Assembly (NCBI GenBank): GCA_031260045.1
Contig: JAIRKO010000011.1
Location: 1 to 64,000 of the forward strand
Origin: Dysgonamonadaceae bacterium
Lineage (GTDB): Bacteria > Bacteroidota > Bacteroidia > Bacteroidales > Azobacteroidaceae
Length of the DNA stretch: 64,000 nucleotides
Direction: 5' to 3'
Shown here in pieces: positions 56,974 through 63,736 of the stretch. Numbering within the stretch: the stretch's first letter is position 1; every line of letters begins with the position of its first letter. The position numbers were made by a program, and so were the translations under genes. The notes below the pieces were generated by a model. The model made no database searches. It was not told the DNA's origin and worked only from the letters and a program-made list of their open reading frames with translations.

Positions 56974-58022
56974 ACAAAAAAACGGCAGTAGTCATTCTCA
57001 ACTGGAACGGGCGGAAATTACTGGAAAAATTCCTCCCCGCATTGATAAAAAACACCCCCGAAGAGGAAGCGGATATTATCGTTGCCGACAACGGTTCGAC
57101 CGACGATTCCCTGCAGTATCTCAAGCAGGCGTATCCGTCCGTGCGGATTATCCCGATGGGTGAAAATTACGGATTTGCAGAGGGTTACAACAGGGCGTTG
57201 GCGCAGTTGAATTATCAATATGCCGTGCTACTCAATTCCGACGTGGAAGTCGCCGAAAACTGGTTGACAACGGCAATCCGTTACTTGGAAAATCATCCGC
57301 ACGTAGCGGCTTTACAACCGAAAATATTGTCGTATAACGATAAATCGGTTTTTGAATATGCCGGCGCCTGCGGCGGTTTTCTGGATATTTACGGCTACCC
57401 TTTTTGCAGGGGGCGCATTTTCGATACCCTTGAAAAGGACGCGGGACAATACGACCGGGAAACGGAAATCCTCTGGGCGAGCGGCGCGTGCCTGTTTATC
57501 CGCGTGGACGATTATCGGGAAGCGGGCGGATTGGACGCCGGTTTCTTTGCGCATCAGGAAGAAATTGATTTGTGCTGGCGGTTGCGGGCGCGGGGAAAGA
57601 CGATTGTTTGCCTGCCGCAGTCGACGGTTTACCATCTTGGCGGCGCGACGCTGAACATGGAGCATCCGCGCAAAACGTTCCTGAATTTCCGCAACAATCT
57701 GTTGCTGATTTATAAAAACCTGCCTGAAAAATATTATCGCCGCGTGATGTTATTCCGGGCGCCTGCCGACTGCGCGGCGGCGTTGCAATTGCTGCTGAAA
57801 GGTCATCCGGCTAATGCGTGGGCGGTGGTGAAAGCGCATTGGGATTTTGCCGGACGAAAAAAGCGTTACAAAGCCGTCCGCAGGGAAAATTTGGAAAAAT
57901 CCAAAAGCGGGTTGCCTCATGGGATTTTCAAAATCAGTTTGTTGTGGGAATATTATATAAGGAAACGCAGGCGTTATGAAATGCTGGAGGAGTTAAGAAC
58001 TAAGAAAATGATTAATGATTAA
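56970..58022 (+). CDS. Family 2 glycosyltransferase (rhamnosyltransferase-like)
   Basis: The 350-residue protein starts KTAVVILNWNGRKLLEKFLP, followed by DIIVADNGSTDDSLQYLK, ENYGFAEGYNRALAQL, the DxD-type LLNSDVEVAENWL, ILWASGACLFIRVDDYREAG and HQEEIDLCWRLRARGK, the classic ED-W catalytic element. This is the WbbL/GT2 pattern for transfer of a sugar to a glycan. The C-terminal residues ELRTKKMIND are encoded by 7-bp intergenic repeats (gttaagaactaag, attaatgattaat), suggesting an extended reading frame. It ends the mtaB run. Confidence 0.88.
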   Translation: MNKKTAVVILNWNGRKLLEKFLPALIKNTPEEEADIIVADNGSTDDSLQYLKQAYPSVRIIPMGENYGFAEGYNRALAQLNYQYAVLLNSDVEVAENWLTTAIRYLENHPHVAALQPKILSYNDKSVFEYAGACGGFLDIYGYPFCRGRIFDTLEKDAGQYDRETEILWASGACLFIRVDDYREAGGLDAGFFAHQEEIDLCWRLRARGKTIVCLPQSTVYHLGGATLNMEHPRKTFLNFRNNLLLIYKNLPEKYYRRVMLFRAPADCAAALQLLLKGHPANAWAVVKAHWDFAGRKKRYKAVRRENLEKSKSGLPHGIFKISLLWEYYIRKRRRYEMLEELRTKKMIND

Positions 58023-58034
58023 TCGTTTCAAGCC

Positions 58035-58688
58035 ATGAAAAAAATAATAAGAAAATGCACAATGTTATTGGTAGTTTCTTTTGTATGGGCAGGACTTAAT
58101 GCTCAGACCGAATTTGCACCGACAGGAGCGGAATGGCATTATAATTGCTGTGCAAACGGGAACATAATATATAGTCATTTAAATCATATTGTTTCCGAAA
58201 AAGATACTATTATTGAAGAGAATAGTTGTCGTGTCTTAAAGCAATATCAAGATAATTTAAATATTGCAAGCGAAAAATATATCCTGAAACAGGAACAAGG
58301 TAAAATTTATTATTATTATCAAAATCGGTTTAATTTATTGTTTGATTTTGATGCGGAAGTAAATGATATTGTTGAATTTACATTTAGATATAAAAAATAT
58401 GATGATTTGTCGTGTAAAGACACTATATTATCAGCAAGATACCAGATTGAAAGCATCACAGCAAACACTCAAAACCTGAAAACGTTTAGAACAAAAATTC
58501 TTGAAGAAGACAAACTTGTTGAGTATGGAATAGGTATTCTTCCCGGGTATTATTCATACACCGAAAAAATCGGATTTTATAGCGAATTTATGCCGGTATT
58601 AGATAACGTACCACATCCGGCAGTAGATAATTTCTCAATGTTAAGATGCTATTCCGACGCCGATTTTTCTTTTGTGTCGGATGAGTGA
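58035..58688 (+). CDS. Secreted T9SS cargo, body part; cut off by an in-frame TGA
   Basis: The 217-residue product has a signal peptide (MLLVVSFVWAGLNAQTEF) and a beta-rich body starting GAEWHYNCCANGNIIYSHL, with AEVNDIVEFTFRYKKYDDLS and GIGILPGYYSYTEKIGF. These traits are common in Bacteroidota T9SS cargo of unknown function. It ends SFVSDE followed by TGA at 58686-58688. The same frame then continues without a break into a T9SS sorting domain, so the TGA very likely replaces a sense codon, TGG for Trp being the nearest. Without the sorting domain the product would stay in the periplasm. Confidence 0.75.
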   Translation: MKKIIRKCTMLLVVSFVWAGLNAQTEFAPTGAEWHYNCCANGNIIYSHLNHIVSEKDTIIEENSCRVLKQYQDNLNIASEKYILKQEQGKIYYYYQNRFNLLFDFDAEVNDIVEFTFRYKKYDDLSCKDTILSARYQIESITANTQNLKTFRTKILEEDKLVEYGIGILPGYYSYTEKIGFYSEFMPVLDNVPHPAVDNFSMLRCYSDADFSFVSDE

Positions 58689-58976
58689 GCTGCGACATCT
58701 TTGCCTTGCGAGTATTCTACCGCTACGAGGATTAATATTCTCCAAGATGAAAATATTACAATTTATCCCAATCCTTTTAACGATAATGTTTTTGTATCTA
58801 CAGACAATGGTGGAAATATTGAAATAATAGATGTTTCGGGCAAAGTTGTTTGTTATTCAAAATTATCGAAAGGAATAAACGAAATTTCTGTCAATCATTT
58901 ATTACAAGGAATTTATTTGGTAAAAATTTGGAATAAAGATAATAGTATTCAGATTTTTAAAATTGTTAAGTCATGA
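58689..58976 (+). pseudogene. Detached C-terminal T9SS sorting domain of the preceding gene
   Basis: In the same frame as the gene at 58035, directly after its TGA, the sequence reads AATSLPCEYSTATRINILQD, then ENITIYPNPFNDNVFVSTDN, IEIIDVSGKVVCYSKLSKGI and GIYLVKIWNKDNSIQIFKIV. This is a textbook type A sorting domain (YPNP, then IIDVSG-V, then GIYLVKI). A TTG at 58701 could start it, but the domain has no signal peptide of its own. It therefore represents the severed tail of one 313-codon gene. Confidence 0.8.
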
Positions 58977-59120
58977 AAAAGATGCTGTTTTTTAGCGCTG
59001 ATACAAATTTTTGTATCATTAAATATGTTTTCTCAATATTATTTCTACGTTTCTCCCTCAAGTGAGAGAACAAAACCAAATCAGCAGGAAAAGGGGGAAT
59101 GTCAAACGATCAAACATTAA
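58973..59120 (+). pseudogene. Small secreted-protein gene with a one-base frameshift
   Basis: An ATG overlapping the preceding stop (ATGA) begins MKKMLFF. If one T of the T6 run near 58988-58993 is removed, the frame continues LALIQIFVSLNMFSQYYFYV and then SPSSERTKPNQQEKGECQTI to a stop at 59118-59120. That gives a signal peptide plus a short mature part. As it stands, the frame stops after 30 codons. Phase-variable slippage in the T-run is possible but the run is short. The rest of the gap before hflX holds a gagttaagaa/ttcttaac hairpin. Confidence 0.45.
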
Positions 59121-59173
59121 ATCAAATCTTTGTAAAGAGTTAAGAAATAATGAAAGTTCTTAACCCTTAATTC

Positions 59174-60385
59174 TTAATTGTCTCCCCCGTCCGGGTAAAG
59201 AAAATCGCCATACGGGAATCGTTGTACATGAATTTCCCGTATTTTTTTATACATCAGCGATTTCAATTCCTCTATATTTTGTTTTTCGCGGGCGGAAATA
59301 AATACGCAATTTTCGTGCAGTTTATTCATCCGGGTTTGCTTCAATTCATCAAGGGAAATATTTTGTCGGGTTTTAGGCGTCAAATCGTCGGCTTCTTTTT
59401 CGACGTACGAAAAGGCGTCTATTTTATTGAAAGCAAGGATGGTCGGCTTTACTTCGCAGGTGATTTCATTCAGGGTTTGGGCAACCGTTTCTATTTGCTC
59501 TTCAAACGCCGGATGAGAAACGTCGGCAACATGTATCAGGAGGTCGGCTTCGCGCACTTCGTCGAGCGTTGATTTGAACGATTCGACTAATTCGGTCGGC
59601 AGTTTGCGGATAAACCCAACCGTGTCGGCGAGCAGGAAAGCGAGGTTTTCGACGGTTACTTTGCGGACGGTCGTGTCCAACGTGGCAAACAATTTGTTTT
59701 CGGCAAAAACTTCCGTTTTACTCAACAGCGTCATCAAGGTCGATTTCCCGGCATTCGTGTAGCCGACCAACGCGACGCGCACCAATTTCCCTCGATTTTT
59801 CCGCTGATTGAATTTTTGTTTGTCGATTGCTTTCAGGTCTTCTTTCAATTTGGATATTTTGTTGAGGATAATTCGGCGGTCGGTTTCTAACTGGGTTTCG
59901 CCGGGACCGCGCATTCTGAAACCTCCGCTGCCGCCTCCGCTTTGCCGTTCGAGGTGCGTCCACAGGCGTTTCAGGCGGGGAAGCATGTAGTTGTATTGGG
60001 CGAGTTCGACCTGCGCTTTGGCATGAGCCGTTTGCGCGCGCGAAGCAAAAATATTGAGGATTAGGCTGGTGCGATCCATGATTTTTACTTTCAGCGTTGC
60101 TTCCAGATTTCGTAATTGCTTGGGGCTTAATTCGTCGTCAAAAATTACCCATTCGATTTCGTTGTCTTCGTTTTCGGTGTATTTCCTGATTTCGTCTAAT
60201 TTTCCGCTGCCGACAAAGGTGATGGGATGGGGCTTTTCCATGCGTTGCGTAAAACGTTTCACAGCCCGAATACCGGCGGTAGCCGCCAGAAAATCCAGTT
60301 CGTCCAAATATTCTTTTACTTTTTCCTCGTTTTGTTCGGGGGTGATAACGCCGACCAGAACGGCTTTTTCGCTTGCGAGATTCAT
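59174..60385 (-). CDS. hflX: Ribosome-associated GTPase HflX
   Basis: HflX splits stalled or heat-damaged ribosomes. The 403-residue protein has the HflX N-terminal domain (ITFVGSGKLDEIRKYTENED, then VIFDDELSPKQLRNLEATLK, then DRTSLILNIFASRAQTAHAK), the linker SGGGSGGFRMRGPGETQLET and the GTPase motifs G1 VALVGYTNAGKSTLM, G3 LLADTVGFIRKLP, G4 LAFNKIDAF and G5 VFISARE. It stands alone, facing the T9SS remnants. Its 5' flank contains a half REP copy (60406-60470) and heptamer units. Confidence 0.96.
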   Translation of the reverse strand: MNLASEKAVLVGVITPEQNEEKVKEYLDELDFLAATAGIRAVKRFTQRMEKPHPITFVGSGKLDEIRKYTENEDNEIEWVIFDDELSPKQLRNLEATLKVKIMDRTSLILNIFASRAQTAHAKAQVELAQYNYMLPRLKRLWTHLERQSGGGSGGFRMRGPGETQLETDRRIILNKISKLKEDLKAIDKQKFNQRKNRGKLVRVALVGYTNAGKSTLMTLLSKTEVFAENKLFATLDTTVRKVTVENLAFLLADTVGFIRKLPTELVESFKSTLDEVREADLLIHVADVSHPAFEEQIETVAQTLNEITCEVKPTILAFNKIDAFSYVEKEADDLTPKTRQNISLDELKQTRMNKLHENCVFISAREKQNIEELKSLMYKKIREIHVQRFPYGDFLYPDGGDN

Positions 60386-60512
60386 TAAGAAATAATGATT
60401 AATGGGGATTGCGGGTCGCCGCTTCGCTCTGCCCGCAATGACGGACTTTTTGCGTGGGATGACGGATATTGTAAAAAAATCGGCAAATTATTCTGCCGGC
60501 TCTTTTTGAAGA

Positions 60513-60620
60513 TTAATCCCGTTTCTTTTTAAAAAACCAGTCTCTATTTTTAATCATTAAGATTGCGGTGCCAGTAAAACAGATGACTGATATTACTGCG
60601 TAAAAAATAAGTAAAAACAT
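60513..60620 (-). CDS. Tiny membrane ORF overlapping the next small gene
   Basis: A 35-residue frame, MFLLIFYAVISVICFTGTAI followed by LMIKNRDWFFKKKRD, has one membrane helix and a strongly basic tail, the normal orientation for a small inner-membrane protein. It overlaps the end of the 79-residue membrane protein gene by 28 bases, right after a run of ten A on the coding strand. Slippage there would end the upstream frame earlier and join the two. No family is recognised. Confidence 0.4.
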   Translation of the reverse strand: MFLLIFYAVISVICFTGTAILMIKNRDWFFKKKRD

Positions 60621-60832
60621 AATGTTATTTTTTTTTTGTTAAACATGTGATAAAAACTAAATCCTAAACTAATCAGTCCAATGGTTGTGACTATAGCGCC
60701 CCATTGTAATGCTGTCGGATCAATATTTTCATTAGCCGTTAGAGATGTAAAGATAACTCCACCGATAACTAATAACGCTAATTTTAATAAAAATTCAGCC
60801 GTTTTTTCTTGAATGTTAACTTTTTCTTTCAT
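60593..60832 (-). CDS. Small two-helix membrane protein of unknown function
   Basis: The 79-residue protein has a charged start (KEKVNIQEKTAEFLLKL), a membrane helix (LALLVIGGVIFTSLTANENI) and a second helix (WGAIVTTIGLISLGFSFYHM) followed by NKKK. The last residues (ITLCFYLFFTQ) come after the A10 run and may be a frameshift product. With one A fewer the gene would end at NKKK, a usual type of end for such proteins. A good promoter at 60907-60878 supports expression. Function unknown. Confidence 0.6.
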   Translation of the reverse strand: MKEKVNIQEKTAEFLLKLALLVIGGVIFTSLTANENIDPTALQWGAIVTTIGLISLGFSFYHMFNKKKITLCFYLFFTQ

Positions 60833-60877
60833 AAAATTTAAGGTTTAAATTTGACTTTATTCGGTTATTTTCGACCC

Positions 60878-60907
60878 CAAAGATACGACTTTAAAAGCAA
60901 TTCGCAA
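60878..60907 (-). promoter_or_regulatory. Promoter of the small membrane protein gene
   Basis: On the minus strand TTG (60907-60905), 19 bases, then TATCTTTG (60885-60878), giving transcription near 60871 and a leader of about 40 bases. Confidence 0.7.
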
Positions 60908-60932
60908 TTTTTTTATTTTCCATATTTAAGAA

Positions 60933-60989
60933 TAAGTTACAAGTTACGAGTTACAAGTAAATGCGCCTCCTCTTGTAACTCGTAACTAA
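60933..60989. repeat. Third copy of the AGTTACR hairpin, upstream of mltG
   Basis: Runs from AAGTTACAAGTTACGAGTTA to CTTGTAACTCGTAACTAA with a short GC-rich loop. Its right arm supplies a TTG that may serve as -33 element for mltG, although the spacing to the -7 element is 23 bases. Confidence 0.75.
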
Positions 60990-61006
60990 AAAAATTATTA
61001 TCTTTG
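60973..61006 (+). promoter_or_regulatory. Possible mltG promoter formed partly by the repeat
   Basis: TATCTTTG (60999-61006) is a perfect -7 element. The nearest TTG (60973-60975) lies 23 bases upstream, slightly too far. Transcription near 61013 leaves 15 bases before the ATG at 61028 and excludes the frame opening at 61004. Confidence 0.5.
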
Positions 61007-61027
61007 CACTTTCATTTTTTAATTCAT

Positions 61028-62065
61028 ATGAAACGAAAAACGAATCTCATCTATATTTTTATACTACTTACTATTATTGTTTTAGGGTGTGTTGCGGGCT
61101 ACTTTTATTTCCGTTTTCGTCCGGCGCCGTCGGATTTTAATATTACGGAACCGGTGTCTATTTATATCGACGAAAAAAAAGATTATTACGGGTTATTGCG
61201 TGATTTGGAATCGGTTGCGAACATAAAAAACCTTGCGCAGTTCAAAAAACTCGCCTCCGCCGCGCAATACAAGGACAACATGCTGACGGGCAGGTATGTG
61301 ATTACCCCCACGATGTCGTGCGCGGATGCGTTTGGAATGTTTCTCAACGGTCGGCAAACGCCCGTGCAAATTACCTTTAACAATATCCGCCTGAAATCCG
61401 ATTTTGCCGAAAAAGTAGGCAGTCAATTTATGTTTGGTTCCGAAAGTTTATTGAAAAAAATCAGGAACCCCTTTTTCTGCGAAATTTTCGGGTTCGATAC
61501 CACAACCATCGCCTGCATTTTCATCCCAAACACGTATGAAATGTATTGGAACACATCCGAATTCAAATTCATAGAACGGATGAAAAAAGAATACGAGCGT
61601 TTTTGGACGGCGGAACGATTGGAAAAGGCAAACGCCATTCCTTTAACGCCCGTTCAGGTCGCCGTCCTTGCTTCCATTGTGGAAGAAGAAACGTCGCGAA
61701 AGTCGGATTATCCGATAATAGCCGGATTGTATATCAACCGTTTGCGCAAAAATATGTTGCTTCAAGCCGACCCTACCGTAAAATTTGCCGTAGGCAATTT
61801 TTCTTTACGGCGAATTTTGTACCGGCATTTAAACGTGAATTCTCCTTATAATACCTACAAATATCCGGGATTGCCGCCCGGTCCGATACGCTTCCCGTCC
61901 ATTGCCGGAATGGATTCCGTGTTAAATTACACTCCGCATAACTATTTGTTTATGACGGCAAAAGAAGATTTATCGGGAGGAACCAATTTTGCGGTTACCC
62001 ATGCGGAACATGTTCGGAATGCAAGAAAATATCAGGCAACGCTTAACAGAAACAGAATTCGTTAA
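61028..62065 (+). CDS. mltG: Endolytic murein transglycosylase MltG
   Basis: MltG (YceG) cuts nascent glycan strands at the inner membrane and so sets strand length. The 345-residue protein has one N-terminal membrane helix (LIYIFILLTIIVLGCVAGYF), a LysM-like domain (NMLTGRYVITPTMSCADAFG), and the catalytic domain with VAVLASIVEEETSRKSDYPI (catalytic Glu), IAGLYINRLRKNMLLQADPT, YNTYKYPGLPPGPIRFPSIA and VLNYTPHNYLFMTAKEDLSG. The ATG at 61028 follows the promoter. Confidence 0.95.
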   Translation: MKRKTNLIYIFILLTIIVLGCVAGYFYFRFRPAPSDFNITEPVSIYIDEKKDYYGLLRDLESVANIKNLAQFKKLASAAQYKDNMLTGRYVITPTMSCADAFGMFLNGRQTPVQITFNNIRLKSDFAEKVGSQFMFGSESLLKKIRNPFFCEIFGFDTTTIACIFIPNTYEMYWNTSEFKFIERMKKEYERFWTAERLEKANAIPLTPVQVAVLASIVEEETSRKSDYPIIAGLYINRLRKNMLLQADPTVKFAVGNFSLRRILYRHLNVNSPYNTYKYPGLPPGPIRFPSIAGMDSVLNYTPHNYLFMTAKEDLSGGTNFAVTHAEHVRNARKYQATLNRNRIR

Positions 62066-62091
62066 GTATTTCCTGTTCAAATAAAACTTTT

Positions 62092-62175
62092 ATGCAAAAA
62101 ACAATTCTTTTCGGCGTTCTTTTCGTAGCGCTTTGCTGCTTGTTGGGCGCGTGTGCAACTCCTTGCGGTTGTTGA
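62092..62175 (+). CDS. Tiny lipoprotein (27 residues)
   Basis: A short frame starts MQKTILFGVLFVALCCLLGA and ends CATPCGC. It has a basic start, a hydrophobic core and the lipobox LLGAC, leaving a mature lipopeptide of only seven residues (CATPCGC). This is the layout of entericidin-like small lipoproteins. It begins 26 bases after mltG on the same strand and is probably co-transcribed with it. The size makes chance occurrence possible, but the lipoprotein signal is complete. Confidence 0.55.
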   Translation: MQKTILFGVLFVALCCLLGACATPCGC

Positions 62176-62241
62176 AATTCGAGGCAAAAAGCGAGATAAA
62201 GGGCTTTTCCCCTATAAATTTCACAAGACATTTTGATCCGC

Positions 62242-62274
62242 TTGTGTGTAATTGGGGATTTTATGCTAACTTTG
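62242..62274 (+). promoter_or_regulatory. Possible promoter of the PIN-domain module
   Basis: TTG (62242-62244), 22 bases, TAACTTTG (62267-62274). Transcription near 62281 would leave a leader of about 125 bases before the small upstream gene. The leader contains a short hairpin tggca-agg-tgcca (about 62332-62344), which might matter for control; nothing else is seen in the gap 62176-62405. Confidence 0.5.
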
Positions 62275-62405
62275 CGAAGGTAAAACAAGAATATAAGCAT
62301 TTGGTATTTTCAACAAGTGTAGAAACCCTGTGGCAAGGTGCCATACGCTTATTTCATTTTTTATACGCACACCATTATGTAATAAGCAGCAAATTTAAAA
62401 AAGTC

Positions 62406-62570
62406 ATGAAAAAGGAAACTAAACAAGAGAGAAAAAAAAGAGCGTGGAGAGAATTTAAGGAGGAGATGAAAAATACGCCGCAGGAAAAAAAATCGAAAAT
62501 ATGTTTATGGTTGGAGAAACATGATGAACCTGACGATGGGTTTTTTGACATGAGAGCAGCATTAAAATAG
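62406..62570 (+). CDS. Small charged protein, probable antitoxin of the PIN-domain toxin
   Basis: The 54-residue product starts MKKETKQERKKRAWREFKEE, is very rich in Lys and Glu, and ends DEPDDGFFDMRAALK. It lies 5 bases before a PIN-domain gene, the typical place of the antitoxin in type II modules. No DNA-binding fold is recognised, so the assignment rests on size, charge and position. The frame is open much further upstream (to 62133), but the region before the ATG at 62406 looks non-coding. Confidence 0.6.
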   Translation: MKKETKQERKKRAWREFKEEMKNTPQEKKSKICLWLEKHDEPDDGFFDMRAALK

Positions 62571-62575
62571 ATAAA

Positions 62576-62992
62576 ATGAGATTTTATTTAGATACAAACA
62601 TAATCATATTCATATTGATGGAGGAATGGGATGAGGTAGATAAGAAAGTAAAATCCATTTTAAAGGATTATTCCAACCTATTTTATGTGAGTTCCATCGT
62701 GGTGCAGGAATTATTGCAATTACACAGGATAGGTAAATTCAGACCAAAACGAATTAAATCAAAAAATGACATTTTACACTCAATAAAAGAGGCAGGCATA
62801 GAAATTCGTTCTTTCAATCAATGCCATTTGGAGCAGTATGCTGAATTAGTGGAAATAGAAGGACATAAGGACATGAACGATCACGCGATTATTGCGCAAG
62901 CAATTTCAGATAAAATACCGATTATATCGTCGGACAGTAAATTTTATTTGTACGAAAAACAAGGATTAGAATTGATATTTAATAAACGGTAG
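62576..62992 (+). CDS. PIN-domain ribonuclease, VapC-like toxin
   Basis: The 138-residue protein has the PIN fold acidic set: Asp6 in MRFYLDTNIIIFIL, Glu45 in SSIVVQELLQLH, Asp102 in HKDMNDHAIIAQAI and Asp120 in PIISSDSKFYLYEK. This set binds the metal used for RNA cleavage, commonly of tRNA or rRNA, in VapC-type toxins. With the small gene before it, it forms a putative toxin-antitoxin unit between mltG and clpP. Its DNA is more AT-rich than the neighbouring housekeeping genes, in line with acquisition. Confidence 0.85.
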   Translation: MRFYLDTNIIIFILMEEWDEVDKKVKSILKDYSNLFYVSSIVVQELLQLHRIGKFRPKRIKSKNDILHSIKEAGIEIRSFNQCHLEQYAELVEIEGHKDMNDHAIIAQAISDKIPIISSDSKFYLYEKQGLELIFNKR

Positions 62993-63055
62993 GCTAAGAA
63001 AATAAGCATAGCTATTTAGGCTATCGTAGAACTCATGAATTTAATATATATGTAT

Positions 63056-63727
63056 ATGAATGATTTTAGAAAATACGCAGTGAAACATCTGGGAATAAGT
63101 TCCGGCGCATTAGACAGATACGCCGCCATAACCGACAATTACATTTCCCCGACCATCATTGAAGAACGGCAGTTGAACGTAGCGCAAATGGACGTTTTTT
63201 CACGCTTAATGATGGATCGCATCATCTTTTTGGGTACGCAGGTAGACGATTATGCGGCAAATGTGATTCAGGCGCAGCTGCTGTATCTCGATTCCGCCGA
63301 GCCGGGAAAAGACATTTACATTTACATCAATTCTCCGGGCGGCTCTGTTTACGCGGGCTATGGCATTTACGACACGATGCAGTATATCGCCAGCGACGTT
63401 AACACCATTTGCACGGGGATGGCGGCTTCTTTTGCAGCCATCTTGCTGGTTGCCGGAACAAAGGGAAAACGTTCGGCGTTGAAACATTCCCGCGTGATGA
63501 TTCATCAACCGTTGGGCGGCGCTCAGGGGCAGGCTTCGGACATCGAAATCACCGCCCGCGAAATCCTGAAAGTCAAACAGGAAATTTATACAATCATTGC
63601 CGAACATTCGGGACAGACTTACGAAAAAGTGCTTGCCGACGGCGATCGCGACTTCTGGATGACCGCTGAAGAAGCCAAAACCTACGGCATGATTGACCAA
63701 GTATTAACAAAAAAACAAATCGCTTAA
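63056..63727 (+). CDS. clpP: ATP-dependent Clp protease proteolytic subunit
   Basis: ClpP forms the tetradecameric serine protease chamber fed by ClpX. Starting at the ATG at 63056 the product has 223 residues, with [20 protein letters not shown], the nucleophile Ser near residue 125 in [16 protein letters not shown], His near 150 in [20 protein letters not shown], and the Asp region [20 protein letters not shown]. The frame opens at 63035 (MNLIYMY...), but the start at [10 protein letters not shown] is more usual for the family. clpX follows 9 bases later. Confidence 0.95.
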   Translation: MNDFRKYAVKHLGISSGALDRYAAITDNYISPTIIEERQLNVAQMDVFSRLMMDRIIFLGTQVDDYAANVIQAQLLYLDSAEPGKDIYIYINSPGGSVYAGYGIYDTMQYIASDVNTICTGMAASFAAILLVAGTKGKRSALKHSRVMIHQPLGGAQGQASDIEITAREILKVKQEIYTIIAEHSGQTYEKVLADGDRDFWMTAEEAKTYGMIDQVLTKKQIA

Positions 63728-63736
63728 ATTATTTTT

